The notes under the pieces: generated by a model | What the model was told of the DNA's origin: nothing | The model's input: only the letters and a program-made list of their open reading frames with translations | Database searches by the model: none | Translations under genes and position numbers: made by a program | In this document: piece by piece, positions 40,001-45,599 of the stretch | Layout of the letters: the number at the start of each line of letters is the position of its first letter | Numbering within the stretch: position 1 is the stretch's first letter | Assembly (NCBI RefSeq): GCF_964204645.1 | Contig: NC_134029.1 | Coordinates: 398,501 to 462,500 of the forward strand | Length of the DNA stretch: 64,000 nt | Direction: 5' to 3' | DNA from: Tubulanus polymorphus | Lineage: Eukaryota; Nemertea; Palaeonemertea; Tubulaniformes; Tubulanidae

Positions 40001-40682
40001 GTTACGGTTGACATTTTACGGTAAATTCCAGCGTGTGTCAAAACAGTAACTTTTACGGCAATCTGCTTCAGGTTCGTGGGTAATTCAATAATTCATATAG
40101 AAACCAATGACAGATACAGAAACCTTCCAGCGATCTCTACACACCAAATGATTAGTCATTTCTATCGGAGAATAAAAGATTTTTTCTAACTGGAGATTTC
40201 TGTTCCTAACAATCAAAAACCAAAATAAAGTTTGGTTTTCATGTAACAGACAGCGGAACTCACTTCTGGACCCAGTTCCACAGTTGTGAGTTAGAGTTAA
40301 CTCTGAGTTAAAGTTAGTTCATTTTCAATGAGTAAACTCTAGAGTCAAATCTTAACTCGGAACTGTGGAATTGGGTCAAAGTTGGAAATACAAATTGTGC
40401 GTCAACATGAACGAGTAACGACTTCTCCAAATAATGACTTACGCCGAGACATTTAAAACGACTAATTTAACAATGAATACTGTAGTATTTACCGTGAGTT
40501 AAAAACTGGCGTTAAATCCATTCGAAATTGAATTCAAAGTCAGATTTTCTCCTACGCGGAAAAAAATGACGAAAGACTCAGTAGAGGAGACGAATGATTC
40601 CATAGCCGAATAAAGAGGAAAATAGTGAAAACTTACCTCCGTTTTCTGCTGTATCATTTTTTCTCAAGTCTAAGGCAGACAT
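351..40682 (-). CDS. MCTP: MCTP, multiple C2 domain and transmembrane protein, 3'-incomplete
   Basis: MCTPs are ER- and vesicle-associated proteins with three C2 domains and two C-terminal membrane helices; fly Mctp is known as a presynaptic ER calcium sensor. Coding exons seen, 5' to 3': 40682-40637, 25056-24593, 19116-19000, 11788-11645, 7838-7730, 6514-6292, 5185-5074, 3476-3372, 970-791, 481-351. Probable optional exons: 23129-23067, 4210-4160, 2259-2143. All joins have GT-AG borders and matching phase, giving about 543 codons (about 620 with the optional exons). C2A contains GTSDPYVKFKLGH and C2B contains NGLSDPFVKL, typical of MCTP. The last exon seen ends in phase 2 at a donor, so C2C, the membrane helices and the stop lie beyond the left edge. 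Whether this is the MCTP1 or MCTP2 type cannot be judged. The family call is secure; the linker exons are less so. Confidence 0.9.
1225..1311. mobile_element. short foldback element with ATCCAGTTC / GAACTGGGT ends
   Basis: An inverted pair, agatccagttctatag at 1225 and aactgtggaactgggtc ending at 1311, lies next to direct copies of ggatccagttccacag at 1040-1105. The same terminal motif recurs through the window (see 40269-40377). It looks like a degraded MITE in an MCTP intron. Confidence 0.4.
2143..2259 (-). CDS. MCTP: MCTP linker exon candidate, 39 codons
   Basis: A 117-nt open stretch between a tag acceptor and a gttttt donor, phase 0 at both ends, so including or skipping it keeps the frame between the 3476-3372 and 970-791 exons. 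It encodes a strongly charged Lys/Asp/Asn/Glu segment (MMDKKENKNENDDK in the middle), as expected for the disordered linker between C2A and C2B. The donor is weak and there is no family motif, so this is an inference from phase and composition. Confidence 0.45.
3372..3476 (-). CDS. MCTP: MCTP linker exon, 35 codons
   Basis: A 105-nt segment with a ttttcag acceptor and a gtaatt donor, open in phase 0 and joining the end of C2A to the C2B exons. It encodes FLENLPAMTGVSLESAEIPI followed by a short hydrophilic stretch. No motif is recognised. The phase and clean splice sites support it as part of the C2A-C2B linker, possibly alternative. Confidence 0.55.
3550..3584. repeat. 8-bp tandem repeat acagttcc
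   Basis: Just over four copies of acagttcc. The unit is the core of the terminal motif of the dispersed foldback family, so it looks like a local expansion of an element end. Confidence 0.8.
3726..3985. repeat. GC-rich minisatellite, unit about 24-36 bp
   Basis: Repeated cagggatacccgtaggagta blocks separated by ccccgggacacc or shorter spacers. Open frames on both strands here come from the periodicity and are not genes. It lies in an MCTP intron. Confidence 0.9.
4090..4142. repeat. two-copy direct repeat of about 24 bp
   Basis: The phrase gccgattgactgatagactg is repeated with atcag spacers immediately 3' (minus sense) of the 4210-4160 exon candidate. Confidence 0.7.
4160..4210 (-). CDS. MCTP: MCTP microexon candidate, 17 codons
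   Basis: A 51-nt segment with a pyrimidine-rich acceptor ending ctacgtag and a gttagt donor, phase 0 at both ends. It would insert HSPHTSKGGIQCKTAGK between C2A and the linker. Symmetric phase and small size suggest a cassette exon; there is no homology evidence. Confidence 0.4.
5074..7838 (-). CDS. MCTP: MCTP exons 7838-7730, 6514-6292, 5185-5074: C2A domain
   Basis: Three exons with clean GT-AG borders and phases 0/1, 1/0 (223 nt) and 0 (112 nt). The first encodes FFELEVILKEGRDLVVRDACG, the opening strand and calcium loop 1. The second continues TSDPYVKFKLGHKELYKSRT, then IHKNLNPAWNEKF and loop 3 CYDWDRGVQDDSMG. The third ends the domain with YILLSVKLVPKTQDEKEQ. The five calcium-ligand Asp positions are present (VRD, SDP, DWD, QDD). 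GTSDPYVKFK and IHKNLNP are hallmarks of MCTP C2A. This is the best-supported part of the gene. Confidence 0.95.
5299..6090. repeat. 69-bp tandem array, about 11 copies
   Basis: The unit begins gatgactattaggatatagt and ends near gaatacagtattcct. Copies vary at a few sites (gtcgaaacg or gttgaaacg, tata or taaa). The same phrase occurs singly near 58585, so the array looks like expansion of part of a dispersed element. It lies in the MCTP intron between exons 6292 and 5185. Confidence 0.95.
6595..6700. repeat. fragment of a dispersed repeat
   Basis: The words aaggaaactcttttcatt and tcagtgtgggattttat resemble stretches near 11550-11600 and 58630-58680. It probably belongs to the same family as the 69-bp array. 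Confidence 0.4.
6890..7215. repeat. minisatellite with TTAGGG and CCAAT motifs
   Basis: About five copies of a roughly 60-bp unit combining gggttagggttaggg, tgtttacatcaggtgacc and ccagccaatcagaagct. The TTAGGG part equals the common animal telomere repeat but only two or three copies occur per unit. A poly-T/poly-G run sits upstream at 6711-6733. Confidence 0.9.
8022..11036. repeat. 43-bp minisatellite, about 70 copies
   Basis: The unit contains cagggttggttctactagga and agaatctctgagagtaaaga. Variants (gaccgg or gaccag, ctaagag, ttcgagag, agaacc) are arranged in blocks. A run of variants starting near 8471 is repeated 688 bp later (16 units), showing block duplication. It fills the MCTP intron between 11645 and 7838. 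Confidence 0.97.
11160..11605. other. MCTP intron, dispersed-repeat remnants
   Basis: Contains aaaatcccacactgacgatg near 11380 and aaaggaaacttttcagactc near 11547, words shared with the family seen at 6.6 and 58.6 kb. No exon recognised. Confidence 0.4.
11645..11815 (-). CDS. MCTP: MCTP acidic exon, with possible internal start
   Basis: As an internal exon it spans 11788-11645 (48 codons, phase 0 both ends): acceptor ttttcag, donor gtatat. It encodes an acidic, Ser-rich stretch (RSSELSSEF, DEIEDDPTVDEDGDDEVF, NEDKNEEEDW) just before C2A. An ATG at 11815-11813 is in frame and continues straight through the acceptor (MNSFKRHFQ then FSLR), with an A at -3 and a CpG-rich stretch upstream near 11865-11900. 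The same exon could therefore serve as first exon of a short isoform. Confidence 0.65.
11860..11905 (-). promoter_or_regulatory. CpG-rich patch upstream of the 11815 ATG
   Basis: In otherwise AT-rich DNA this patch holds ctctcgcgtgctgcagccgg and two gtaccgtcg-like words. On the minus strand it lies 50-90 bp upstream of an in-frame ATG. A promoter role is inferred from position and composition only. Confidence 0.25.
12600..13080. repeat. CT-rich low-complexity tract and short repeats
   Basis: Three copies of ccctagagaggac-like words at 12673-12732, then ctctccctctctctctc tracts at 12960-13075. No gene signal. Confidence 0.8.
13908..14278. repeat. 60-bp tandem array, six copies
   Basis: The unit starts acttgagcggagtctactgt and contains ctcagatatcactctcaagt. 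The exact 60-bp period makes an open frame that is not a gene. A shorter gagtgtctcacaca repeat follows at 14362-14420. Confidence 0.97.
14430..16080. other. MCTP intron, no gene
   Basis: AT-rich intronic DNA. The only marked features are a GA-rich tract at 15096-15206 (gagagggagg words) and scattered TATA-like runs. No exon with matching phase was found. Confidence 0.6.
15096..15206. repeat. GA-rich microsatellite tract
   Basis: Nearly pure purine on the plus strand: gagaggga and gggagg words ending in gggggggg. Confidence 0.95.
16118..16955. repeat. cluster of simple repeats
   Basis: Ctcacctcactacccggata units at 16128-16240, a poly-G run near 16383, degenerate tgaccactgac repeats at 16500-16745, and a tctccctc tract at 16828-16955. 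These create spurious open frames on both strands. Confidence 0.9.
17000..18190. other. MCTP intron, no gene
   Basis: Intronic DNA with a short gagagtgagagca repeat at 17855-17893 and two ttaccagccattggactg-type copies at 17700-17740. No supported exon. Confidence 0.55.
18195..18385 (+). repeat. 30-bp array with seven CCAAT boxes
   Basis: Units of cctgttgaccaatcagcatt plus tgatatctgag, seven in a row, the last shortened. Each carries gaccaatcagc, a near-ideal NF-Y (CCAAT) site in plus orientation. A TATA-like tatataaat follows at 18409. Confidence 0.95.
18404..18418 (+). promoter_or_regulatory. TATA-like box downstream of the CCAAT array
   Basis: Sequence gtatataaatgcag stands about 35 bp after the last ccaatca. 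On the plus strand this is the usual order and spacing of CCAAT and TATA elements, which would drive transcription antisense to MCTP. No coding exon was found downstream. Confidence 0.3.
19000..19116 (-). CDS. MCTP: MCTP N-terminal region exon, 39 codons
   Basis: A 117-nt exon with a tttag acceptor and a gtaaaa donor, phase 0 at both ends. It encodes RNVFNYKALFRDGLEWRRNM and then an acidic helix-like SFSEDTDNEDLHSLARELQ. It connects the charged 25.0-24.6 kb exon to the acidic 11.8 kb exon in frame. An internal ATG (before SFSED) could also be used. Function unknown; likely part of the variable MCTP N-terminus. Confidence 0.6.
19376..19747. repeat. CAG/CTG triplet tracts
   Basis: Short cagcagcag runs at 19378-19412, 19626-19650 and a tgctgctgctgc run at 19709-19737. 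Intronic; no coding use is apparent. Confidence 0.85.
19935..20100. repeat. CT-rich tract
   Basis: Repeats of tctctttccc and ccctctcc; the open frame here is low complexity. Confidence 0.9.
20680..20948. repeat. C-rich minisatellite, unit about 42-58 bp
   Basis: Repeats of ccacccccactaataatcc followed by atactgtatcac, with variable C-rich spacers; five to six copies. Confidence 0.9.
21325..22150. repeat. 34-bp tandem array, about 24 copies
   Basis: The unit includes tcatcagctataccacgagg and aatcctagttagaa. Copies differ by single bases (ctagctag, ccaagagg, ctagg). Intronic to MCTP. Confidence 0.97.
22350..22432. repeat. AGC/CAG-rich triplet tract
   Basis: Imperfect cagcagcagctacagcagc repeats; no exon. 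Confidence 0.85.
23067..23129 (-). CDS. MCTP: MCTP microexon candidate, 21 codons
   Basis: A 63-nt segment with a ttatttacag acceptor and a gtaaaa donor, phase 0 at both ends, exactly between two exons that also meet in phase 0. It encodes KSPTHKKFFTLPRVGHKKES and one further Glu, a basic stretch. Clean splice sites and a GC content above its surroundings support it as a cassette exon. Confidence 0.55.
23575..23645 (+). mobile_element. tRNA-derived SINE-like segment
   Basis: An internal Pol III promoter is visible: A box tggtctagagg at 23582 and B box ggttcaaatcc at 23625, with the spacing of a tRNA gene. The ends do not pair as an acceptor stem, so this is more likely the tRNA-like head of a SINE than a working tRNA. 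TTAGGG-like repeats follow directly. Confidence 0.5.
23648..23712. repeat. TTAGGG-like repeats
   Basis: Several ctagggttagggtta words, interrupted by gacttag and tgacctag spacers, next to the tRNA-like segment. Confidence 0.85.
24370..24580. repeat. G-rich minisatellite, unit about 30-40 bp
   Basis: Repeats of tgtttgatacccggggatg and aggggtgacagg. It abuts the donor site of the MCTP exon ending at 24593. Confidence 0.9.
24593..25056 (-). CDS. MCTP: MCTP large N-terminal exon, 154 codons
   Basis: A 464-nt exon (acceptor tttttcag, donor gtaagt) entered in phase 1 and left in phase 0. It encodes a long hydrophilic segment: KKDDSIDRKSASSSDL, a basic block TKRRKKVLNSFRKLKKIRSK, then acidic/Ser/Gln-rich sequence ending DSGIATDEHTTT. 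No domain is present. Basic, Ser-rich N-termini before C2A are known in long MCTP1 forms, so this is consistent. Its phase-1 entry fits several candidate first exons upstream (40637, 39784, 28216). Codon-level GC is clearly higher than in the flanking introns. Confidence 0.8.
25735..26145. repeat. 54-bp tandem array, about 7.5 copies
   Basis: The unit includes ttcgtttggggaatgttttt and gaaaatgcgacttcagaac. As 54 is a multiple of 3 it is open on both strands (18-residue peptide repeats), but there is no start context or splice support, so no gene is called. Confidence 0.96.
26150..27260. other. MCTP intron, no gene
   Basis: AT-rich sequence with a poly-C run near 26453 and a CpG-richer patch at 26730-26900. 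I found no exon that fits. Confidence 0.5.
27265..27525. repeat. 31-bp tandem array, about 8 copies
   Basis: The unit contains cagattcaagtgattcccgg and tgcaactgaat, with tttgag and gatg variants. Confidence 0.96.
28216..28282 (-). CDS. MCTP: Candidate alternative MCTP first exon with acylation-like N-terminus
   Basis: The ATG at 28282 has a strong context (A at -1, G at -3, G at +4). It opens 22 codons plus one base, then a consensus gtaagt donor at 28215. Phase 1 matches the entry of the 25056 exon, giving Ser at the junction. The peptide starts MGINLCGFKNN: Gly2 with Cys6 resembles N-myristoylation plus palmitoylation signals, which would tether this isoform to membrane. A GC-rich stretch with two short upstream ATGs lies 5' at 28320-28420. 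No transcript evidence is available. Confidence 0.45.
28576..29020. repeat. 53-bp array (4 copies) and 26-bp array (3 copies)
   Basis: Units of acaaacaattcactggttaa plus ctctcactccatgag at 28582-28798, and gaccagccgggatgagagaa at 28938-29012. The first unit also occurs once at 23856 in diverged form. Confidence 0.93.
29430..29600. repeat. CAG, poly-C and G-rich simple repeats
   Basis: Cagcagcagc near 29442 and 29472, a C-run at 29458-29470, and gagcaggggagag words at 29519-29580. Confidence 0.85.
29985..30095. repeat. GA-rich tract
   Basis: Purine-only gagagaggagg repeats; the open frames here are low complexity. Confidence 0.93.
30515..30735. repeat. 31-bp tandem array, 7 copies
   Basis: The unit contains gagatccatcagctgtcata and gtctggacggg. 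It lies just before the very long 71-bp array. Confidence 0.96.
30775..37705. repeat. 71-bp minisatellite, about 97 copies (6.9 kb)
   Basis: The unit contains cagtaactactgacagtctc, ctcgtatctgaacctgggag and ctggttatcagtctagcctc. Variation sits mostly at a few sites (ctcgta or cttgta, tctga or tcgga, ctggg or ctgag). Two consecutive blocks of 30 units (about 32089-34218 and 34219-36348) share the same order of variants, including rare aaactgtgag and gctgtttatc units exactly 2,130 bp apart. It lies in the MCTP intron between the candidate first exons at 39.8/40.6 kb and the one at 28.2 kb. Confidence 0.98.
37706..37943. repeat. 24-bp tandem array, about 10 copies
   Basis: The unit contains ggtctccactcaattaaccc and is nearly identical across copies. 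It directly abuts the 71-bp array, and the last 71-bp unit runs into it. The minus-strand open frame is an 8-residue repeat, not a gene. Confidence 0.97.
38415..38597. repeat. 16-bp tandem array, about 11 copies
   Basis: The unit is ggttgggtatctcagt, almost perfect. The resulting open frames are repeats of a short hydrophobic peptide. Confidence 0.97.
38960..39235. repeat. 49-bp tandem array, about 5 copies
   Basis: The unit contains gtgagagtaatgagtcttac and tgggactcacctagagtcat. Confidence 0.94.
39784..39889 (-). CDS. MCTP: Candidate alternative MCTP first exon, 35 codons
   Basis: The ATG at 39889 opens 35 codons plus one base, to a gtaaaa donor at 39783. Phase 1 matches the 25056 exon. 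The peptide is basic and Ser-rich: MFLAERSSRFSSSPHSVLNR then TKPKIKLKHQRGDIDG. A TATA-like tttatata lies about 60 bp upstream (39945-39955, minus sense). GC is higher than in the flanks. The coordinates and phase fit well; expression is unproven. Confidence 0.55.
39945..39955 (-). promoter_or_regulatory. TATA-like box for the 39889 first exon
   Basis: Minus-strand gagtttatatattcgc lies 56-66 bp before the ATG at 39889, leaving room for a start site about 30 bp downstream and a short leader. This is inference from position. Confidence 0.3.
40269..40377. mobile_element. 109-bp foldback MITE, type member of a dispersed family
   Basis: Terminal inverted repeats gacccagttccacagtt (left) and aactgtggaattgggtc (right) with an inner gagttaactctgagttaaag. 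No open frame. Related ends or interiors occur near 1040-1311, 2540-2690, 3550, 4390, 41110-41280, 49490-49580, 50330-50405 and 53495-53560. Confidence 0.7.
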
Positions 40683-40696
40683 TGCTCTGCGACGAG
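40637..40696 (-). CDS. MCTP: MCTP upstream coding exon with ATG at 40682
   Basis: An acceptor-like ttatattgtag precedes 40696; the ATG at 40682 begins MSALDLRKNDTAENG and the exon leaves in phase 1 at a strong gtaagt donor (40636). Joined to 25056 this gives Ala at the junction. The frame is also open upstream of the ATG to the acceptor (RRRA), so a longer protein cannot be excluded. A leader exon ending at 44869 is the likeliest 5' partner. Confidence 0.6.
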
Positions 40697-41104
40697 CTAC
40701 AATATAAACAAACTAAATTATATCATTACAATTCAAAATTTATCATTTTTCAAAAATGGAAGAAATTCCAGTTTTTATAAAAATATTTTTGCATTTTTTG
40801 TTAAATCTGCAAATCCTACTGAATTCTAAACTGAATTCTAAGTTCAATCGGATGATAGCGTATATAAATGTCAGGAATGAACCACCCTGAAAATAAACTT
40901 TACCAATTGGAATCCTGACCTACAGTAAAAACTATTACAGTGAAACTGTTATAACTGTGAACTTTAATTCAATTAAAACATGTTACTTCCTGATCGACAA
41001 AATCAGTCGAATGGAACTTGCATCATATGTTACAAAAATAATACCATTGTAAAAGTATTGAACTCAACATATTGAACCTGGTAGAAATTCAAATATCAGT
41101 CCTC

Positions 41105-41285
41105 ACTATTTCTACCAGCCACAGTTCCACCCCCAGTTGCACTGTTCCAGCCCCAGTTCCACTGTTCTATCCCAGTTCCCCCAGTTCCACCTTTCCATCC
41201 CCAGTTCAACTGTTCTTGTTCCAGTTCAACAGTTCTGGATCTAGATCCACAATTCTGGATCCAGTTCCACCGTTCATGGGTTTAG
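41105..41285. repeat. degenerate cagttccac repeat
   Basis: About ten loosely spaced cagttccac, cagttcaac and ggatccagttccac words: an expansion of the terminal motif of the dispersed foldback family. Confidence 0.8.
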
Positions 41286-41589
41286 GGTTACGAATAAGCC
41301 CGATTTTATTAAAATCTAAAATTTAAATGGTCCGAACAGTATACTGAGAGTATCATCGATTCCACTAATGTTTCAAATGAGAAGCCTATTAGATGGTCAG
41401 AAAACAGCTCGAGATTGAGCATGAATAATTCCAGTCCAATAATATCCAAGATCAAACAACTATTCCACCACAATTATTTGAGTCCAAATAAAGTGAAAAT
41501 TGTTAAGAAAATATGAAACGTCTTACGTAAAAATCGACAGGAACATCCTTTACAGAATTCCGGGGATAGATCATCTAAACAACTCATTA

Positions 41590-42188
41590 TTCCTGACTCC
41601 TATCTGTATCCTACCGGAGTCCAGTCCTATCTGTATCAACCTGACTGACTCCTATCTGTATCCTACTGGAGTCCAGTCCTATCTGTATCAACCTGACTGA
41701 CTCCTATCTGTATCCTACTGGAGTCCAGTCCTATCTGTATCAACCTGACTGACTCCTATCTGTATCCTACTGGAGTCCAGTCCTATCTGTATCAACCTGA
41801 CTGACTCCTATCTGTATCCCACCGGAGTCCAGTCCTATCTGTATCAACCTGACTGACTCCTATCTGTATCCTACTGGAGTCCAGTCCTATCTGTATCAAC
41901 CTGACTGACTCCTATCTGTATCCTACTGGAGTCCAGTCCTATCTGTATCAACCTGACTGACTCCTATCTGTATCCCACCGGAGTCCAGTCCTATCTGTAT
42001 CAACCTGACTGACTCCTATCTGTATCCTACTGGAGTCCAGTCCTATCTGTATCAACCTGACTGACTCCTATCTGTATCCCACCGGAGTCCAGTCCTATCT
42101 GTATCAACCTGACTGACTCCTATCTGTATCCTACTGGAGTCCAGTCCTATCTGTATCAACCTGACTGACTCCTATCTGTATCCTACGA
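41590..42188. repeat. 52-bp tandem array, about 11 copies
   Basis: The unit contains ctgactgactcctatctgta, ctggagtccagtcctatctg and tatcaac. Two variants (cctactgg and cccaccgg) alternate irregularly. Confidence 0.96.
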
Positions 42189-42287
42189 GAGTCATTAGGG
42201 ACTCTATTCATCCATATTCAATTAATGATTGTACAATTAACAGTGTAGAGACAGAATGCATGATCTCGAGTGTAAGAAGAATCATTC

Positions 42288-42290
42288 GCT

Positions 42291-42341
<51 letters not shown>
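42288..42341. repeat. (CT)n microsatellite
   Basis: Pure ctctct for about 45 bp. A CAG run of about 18 bp lies at 42462-42480. Confidence 0.95.
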
Positions 42342-42894
42342 TTACATTCTCATACACTGCATGTTAATAACAATCAGAAACATTTCTCATCATCATCAAA
42401 CTTCACACGTTACTTCAAAATCGTGTTTAAAATTCATCGACGCAGTGATCCCTGTTCTCAAGCAGCAGCAGCAGCAGCAGCCAGTCCTATACAGTCTGTG
42501 ATTGATTAATGAAATACTCTGTATCTAGTTTTTTTCCTTGAATTTCAGCATCTTCTTCAACTCATGATTCAGCTCCATACACAACACATATACACTCATA
42601 AAAGGAAGCACTAGATCACAACGAGAACATCTTTATATCCACTTTATAAAACTCCTCATATCCACTCAGAATCATATCCACAGCTCCACAGCTTTCCACT
42701 AAGCAGATCATCCATCCACTCCTCAGTTATCTATCCACTCTATCCACAGTGGATCAGTAATCAGCATTTCTATACATCTTATTTTCCAATAGAAAGCATA
42801 CATGACATGGCATATGTACTACATAGTAATTCATGTGACATCGATATCAATATGAGAAACATGTACGAAATTTATTGGTAATTCATCACATGGA

Positions 42895-43625
42895 ACAGCA
42901 AAACCAGCTTCAAAACAACATCCAAATATCAGCTTCACAGTTTCAAAACATCATCCAAATATCAGCTTCAAAACAACATCCAAATATCAGTTTCACAGTT
43001 TCAAAACATCATCCAAATATCAGCTTCAAAACAACATCCAAATATCAGCTTCACAGTTTCAAAACATCATCCAAATATCGGCTTCAAAACAACATCCAAA
43101 TATCAGCTTCACAGTTTCAAAACATCATCCAAATATCAGCTTCACAGTTTCAAAACATCATCCAAATATCAGCTTCAAAACAACATCCAAATATCAGCTT
43201 CACAGTTTCAAAACATCATCCAAATATCAGCTTCACAGTTTCAAAACATCATCCAAATATCGGCTTCAAAACAACATCCAAATATCAGCTTCACAGTTTC
43301 AAAACATCATCCAAATATCAGCTTCAAAACAACATCCAAATATCAGCTTCACAGTTTCAAAACAACATCCAAATATCAGCTTAACAGTTTCAAAACATCA
43401 TCCAAATATCAGCTTCACAGTTTCAAAACATCATCCAAATATCAGCTTCACAGTTTCAAAACAACATCCAAATATCAGCTTCACAGTTTCAAAACATCAT
43501 CCAAATATCAGCTTCAAAACAACATCCAAATATCAGCTTCACAGTTTCAAAACATCATCCAAATATCAGCTTCAAAACAACATCCAAACATCAGCTTCAC
43601 AGTTTCAAAACATCATCCAAATCCA
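42895..43625. repeat. composite array of two related units (about 24 and 33 bp)
   Basis: Short units aacaacatccaaatatcagc plus ttcaa and long units aacatcatccaaatatcagc plus ttcacagtttca are mixed, mostly alternating. Period and composition keep a frame open for 169 codons, but nothing else supports coding. Confidence 0.95.
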
Positions 43626-43774
43626 AATCACTGGATCGATCTGTAATCTTTACTACAGCAGTTTGTCTGACCATAGAGTAAGATAGAACTGTTGAGTGAA
43701 TACGTGCGATAGGGTGAAAATGAGTGGTCACTAAACCAAGTGTAACATGTAGATTATTGACATTAGTTAATCAA

Positions 43775-43800
43775 CTGCTGCTGCTGCTGCTGCTGCTGAT
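43775..43800. repeat. (CTG)n tract
   Basis: About seven ctg triplets. Confidence 0.9.
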
Positions 43801-44329
43801 ACTGTCTCTCAAACATCACACGTCCCTCAGTCATTAAACATCACATCAACTTCCACTCAGACCACTTATAACTTGCATGTTTTACATATGTCTCACTAGT
43901 CACTTGACTGTCAATTTTCCACAATCTGCTAGTCACTAGTCATTCAATCTTGACTTTTTCTAGTCTCTTCACAATATCTACCTCCTACTTAGTCCAGTCT
44001 GCCTTAGCGCACAATCCACCTCTAGTCACTAGTCAATCTTTGATACAGTGATGTCAACTATTGATGTTTAAATGCATTAGTATTGATTCTAGTATTGGCA
44101 GCATGGACAGTTGACTAGTTAATTCTAGTCACTGTATTGACCATTGACTAAGTGAATTCTGTAACAGTAAGAAACTTCCTTCTATAAAAATCCAATAGAT
44201 TCCTGAACACTTCATACTGAGATACAATATGAGTGAGAGAGATATATCTGAGATCTGAGACAAATATATCGAGATATAAGTGATATTTCACACTGACAGT
44301 GGTAGGATCAACATGGATTAATAGACGCT

Positions 44330-44398
44330 GGGAGAGAGGGAGGGGGAGGGAGGGAGAGAGGGAGGGGGAGGGAGAGGGAGGGAGAGAGGGAGAGAGTG
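44330..44398. repeat. GA-rich tract
   Basis: Purine run of gagagggagg words. Confidence 0.93.
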
Positions 44399-44868
44399 AA
44401 CGCACATACCCCACATGATGATATAAAACCCTTCACACTCCGTCTCTCTGACCAGTCTCTGTTATCATTGATACACAGTCAATATAAGACGATAATGTTT
44501 TAGTCAAGATGTCTCCAGATGTCAAACTGTGTTGATCAATATCAATCAGATATAAAACCACTAACCATCCATCGACAAACATCTCATCAAATTCTCTAAG
44601 ACAAACGCGTGACAAAACTGCAAGGATTTTCATTGTATCTCGTTGCTAAGCGATGTCCGTCATCAATAAACCCCTAGCGCGTGAAGTAATCTTCTTCATC
44701 AATACTTTATTTACTGTTCTATATTCTTAGTTTTAAACCTCGCTTAGAGTGTCCATAACCGTATAGGAATAAAACCAGACCTAGATATAAACTAGATCTC
44801 CGATATCAGTATATTTCCAAATCAATTTAACGATGATAATCTCAGAGATAAGACCGATTAAAACTTAC

Positions 44869-45000
44869 CATACGGATAAAACTGATAACTGTTGAAATCA
44901 GACTGACAGGTCTGTCGAGCCCCGGTTAGAGTAAGTTAATAGTTAATATTATTAATATTCGAACCCAGTGTTATCAGGTGTTAACACTCAAACTACTCAA
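44869..45000 (-). other. MCTP: possible non-coding first exon of MCTP
   Basis: A consensus donor (gtatg then gtaagttt) lies at 44869/44868 on the minus strand, preceded by about 130 bp of mixed sequence and by TATA-rich DNA at 45015-45066. It could supply the leader that splices to the acceptor before 40696. The 5' end is a guess. Confidence 0.25.
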
Positions 45001-45209
45001 ACATTTCCAATACATATCTAGCCTATATATATATATAATATACATATATATATATATATAATATAGATCCGTAATATCAATCTATCAATATATTAAAAAC
45101 TATAACATATTTCACACATCTATTTTAGCATCGATCGATGATAATGAGTTGTTTGATATAGGAACTAGGAGAGGGGCGAGGGGTAGACAGCGGAATCTGT
45201 TCATTAAAT

Positions 45210-45580
45210 TTCCAGGACCTCACAATTATTAAACCCGGTTATTGTGTAATTTATACCATATGGTCCACCATACTGTACTCGCTGTATACATATTTACACC
45301 AGATGCTACACCGTACAATTTGGTACCCGATCATGGTACCATCGCGTATGGTCGAATACCAAGATGGTACAGCGTACAGTGGTATAGGCCGACCATATTT
45401 GGTATACTATATTCCATATAAGGATATTACACAAATAATTGCTGTACATGTGCTTAATGTACATGGTATACCATATGGTATAATGTACACCATAAAGAAG
45501 TGAATACCGCAATGGTAGAGCTAATAGTATTGGTACACTGTAAATTGGGGTACAGCAATGTCTAGGAATTTGTACCAATT
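45210..45580. repeat. region dense in TACCA/TGGTA words
   Basis: More than twenty tacca, tggta, gtac and ggtata words on both strands in about 370 bp, for example accatatggtccaccata and catggtataccatatggt. No gene. See finding. Confidence 0.6.
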
Positions 45581-45599
45581 TCTAACTAGAATTTCATAT

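Noticed and set aside
40443..40452. Three-codon MCTP first exon (MSR)
   Set aside because: The donor is good and the phase fits, but such a short exon cannot be told from chance.
44148..44633. Minus-strand open frames of 88 and 66 codons
   Set aside because: The first runs through a GA tract; neither has splice partners or motifs.
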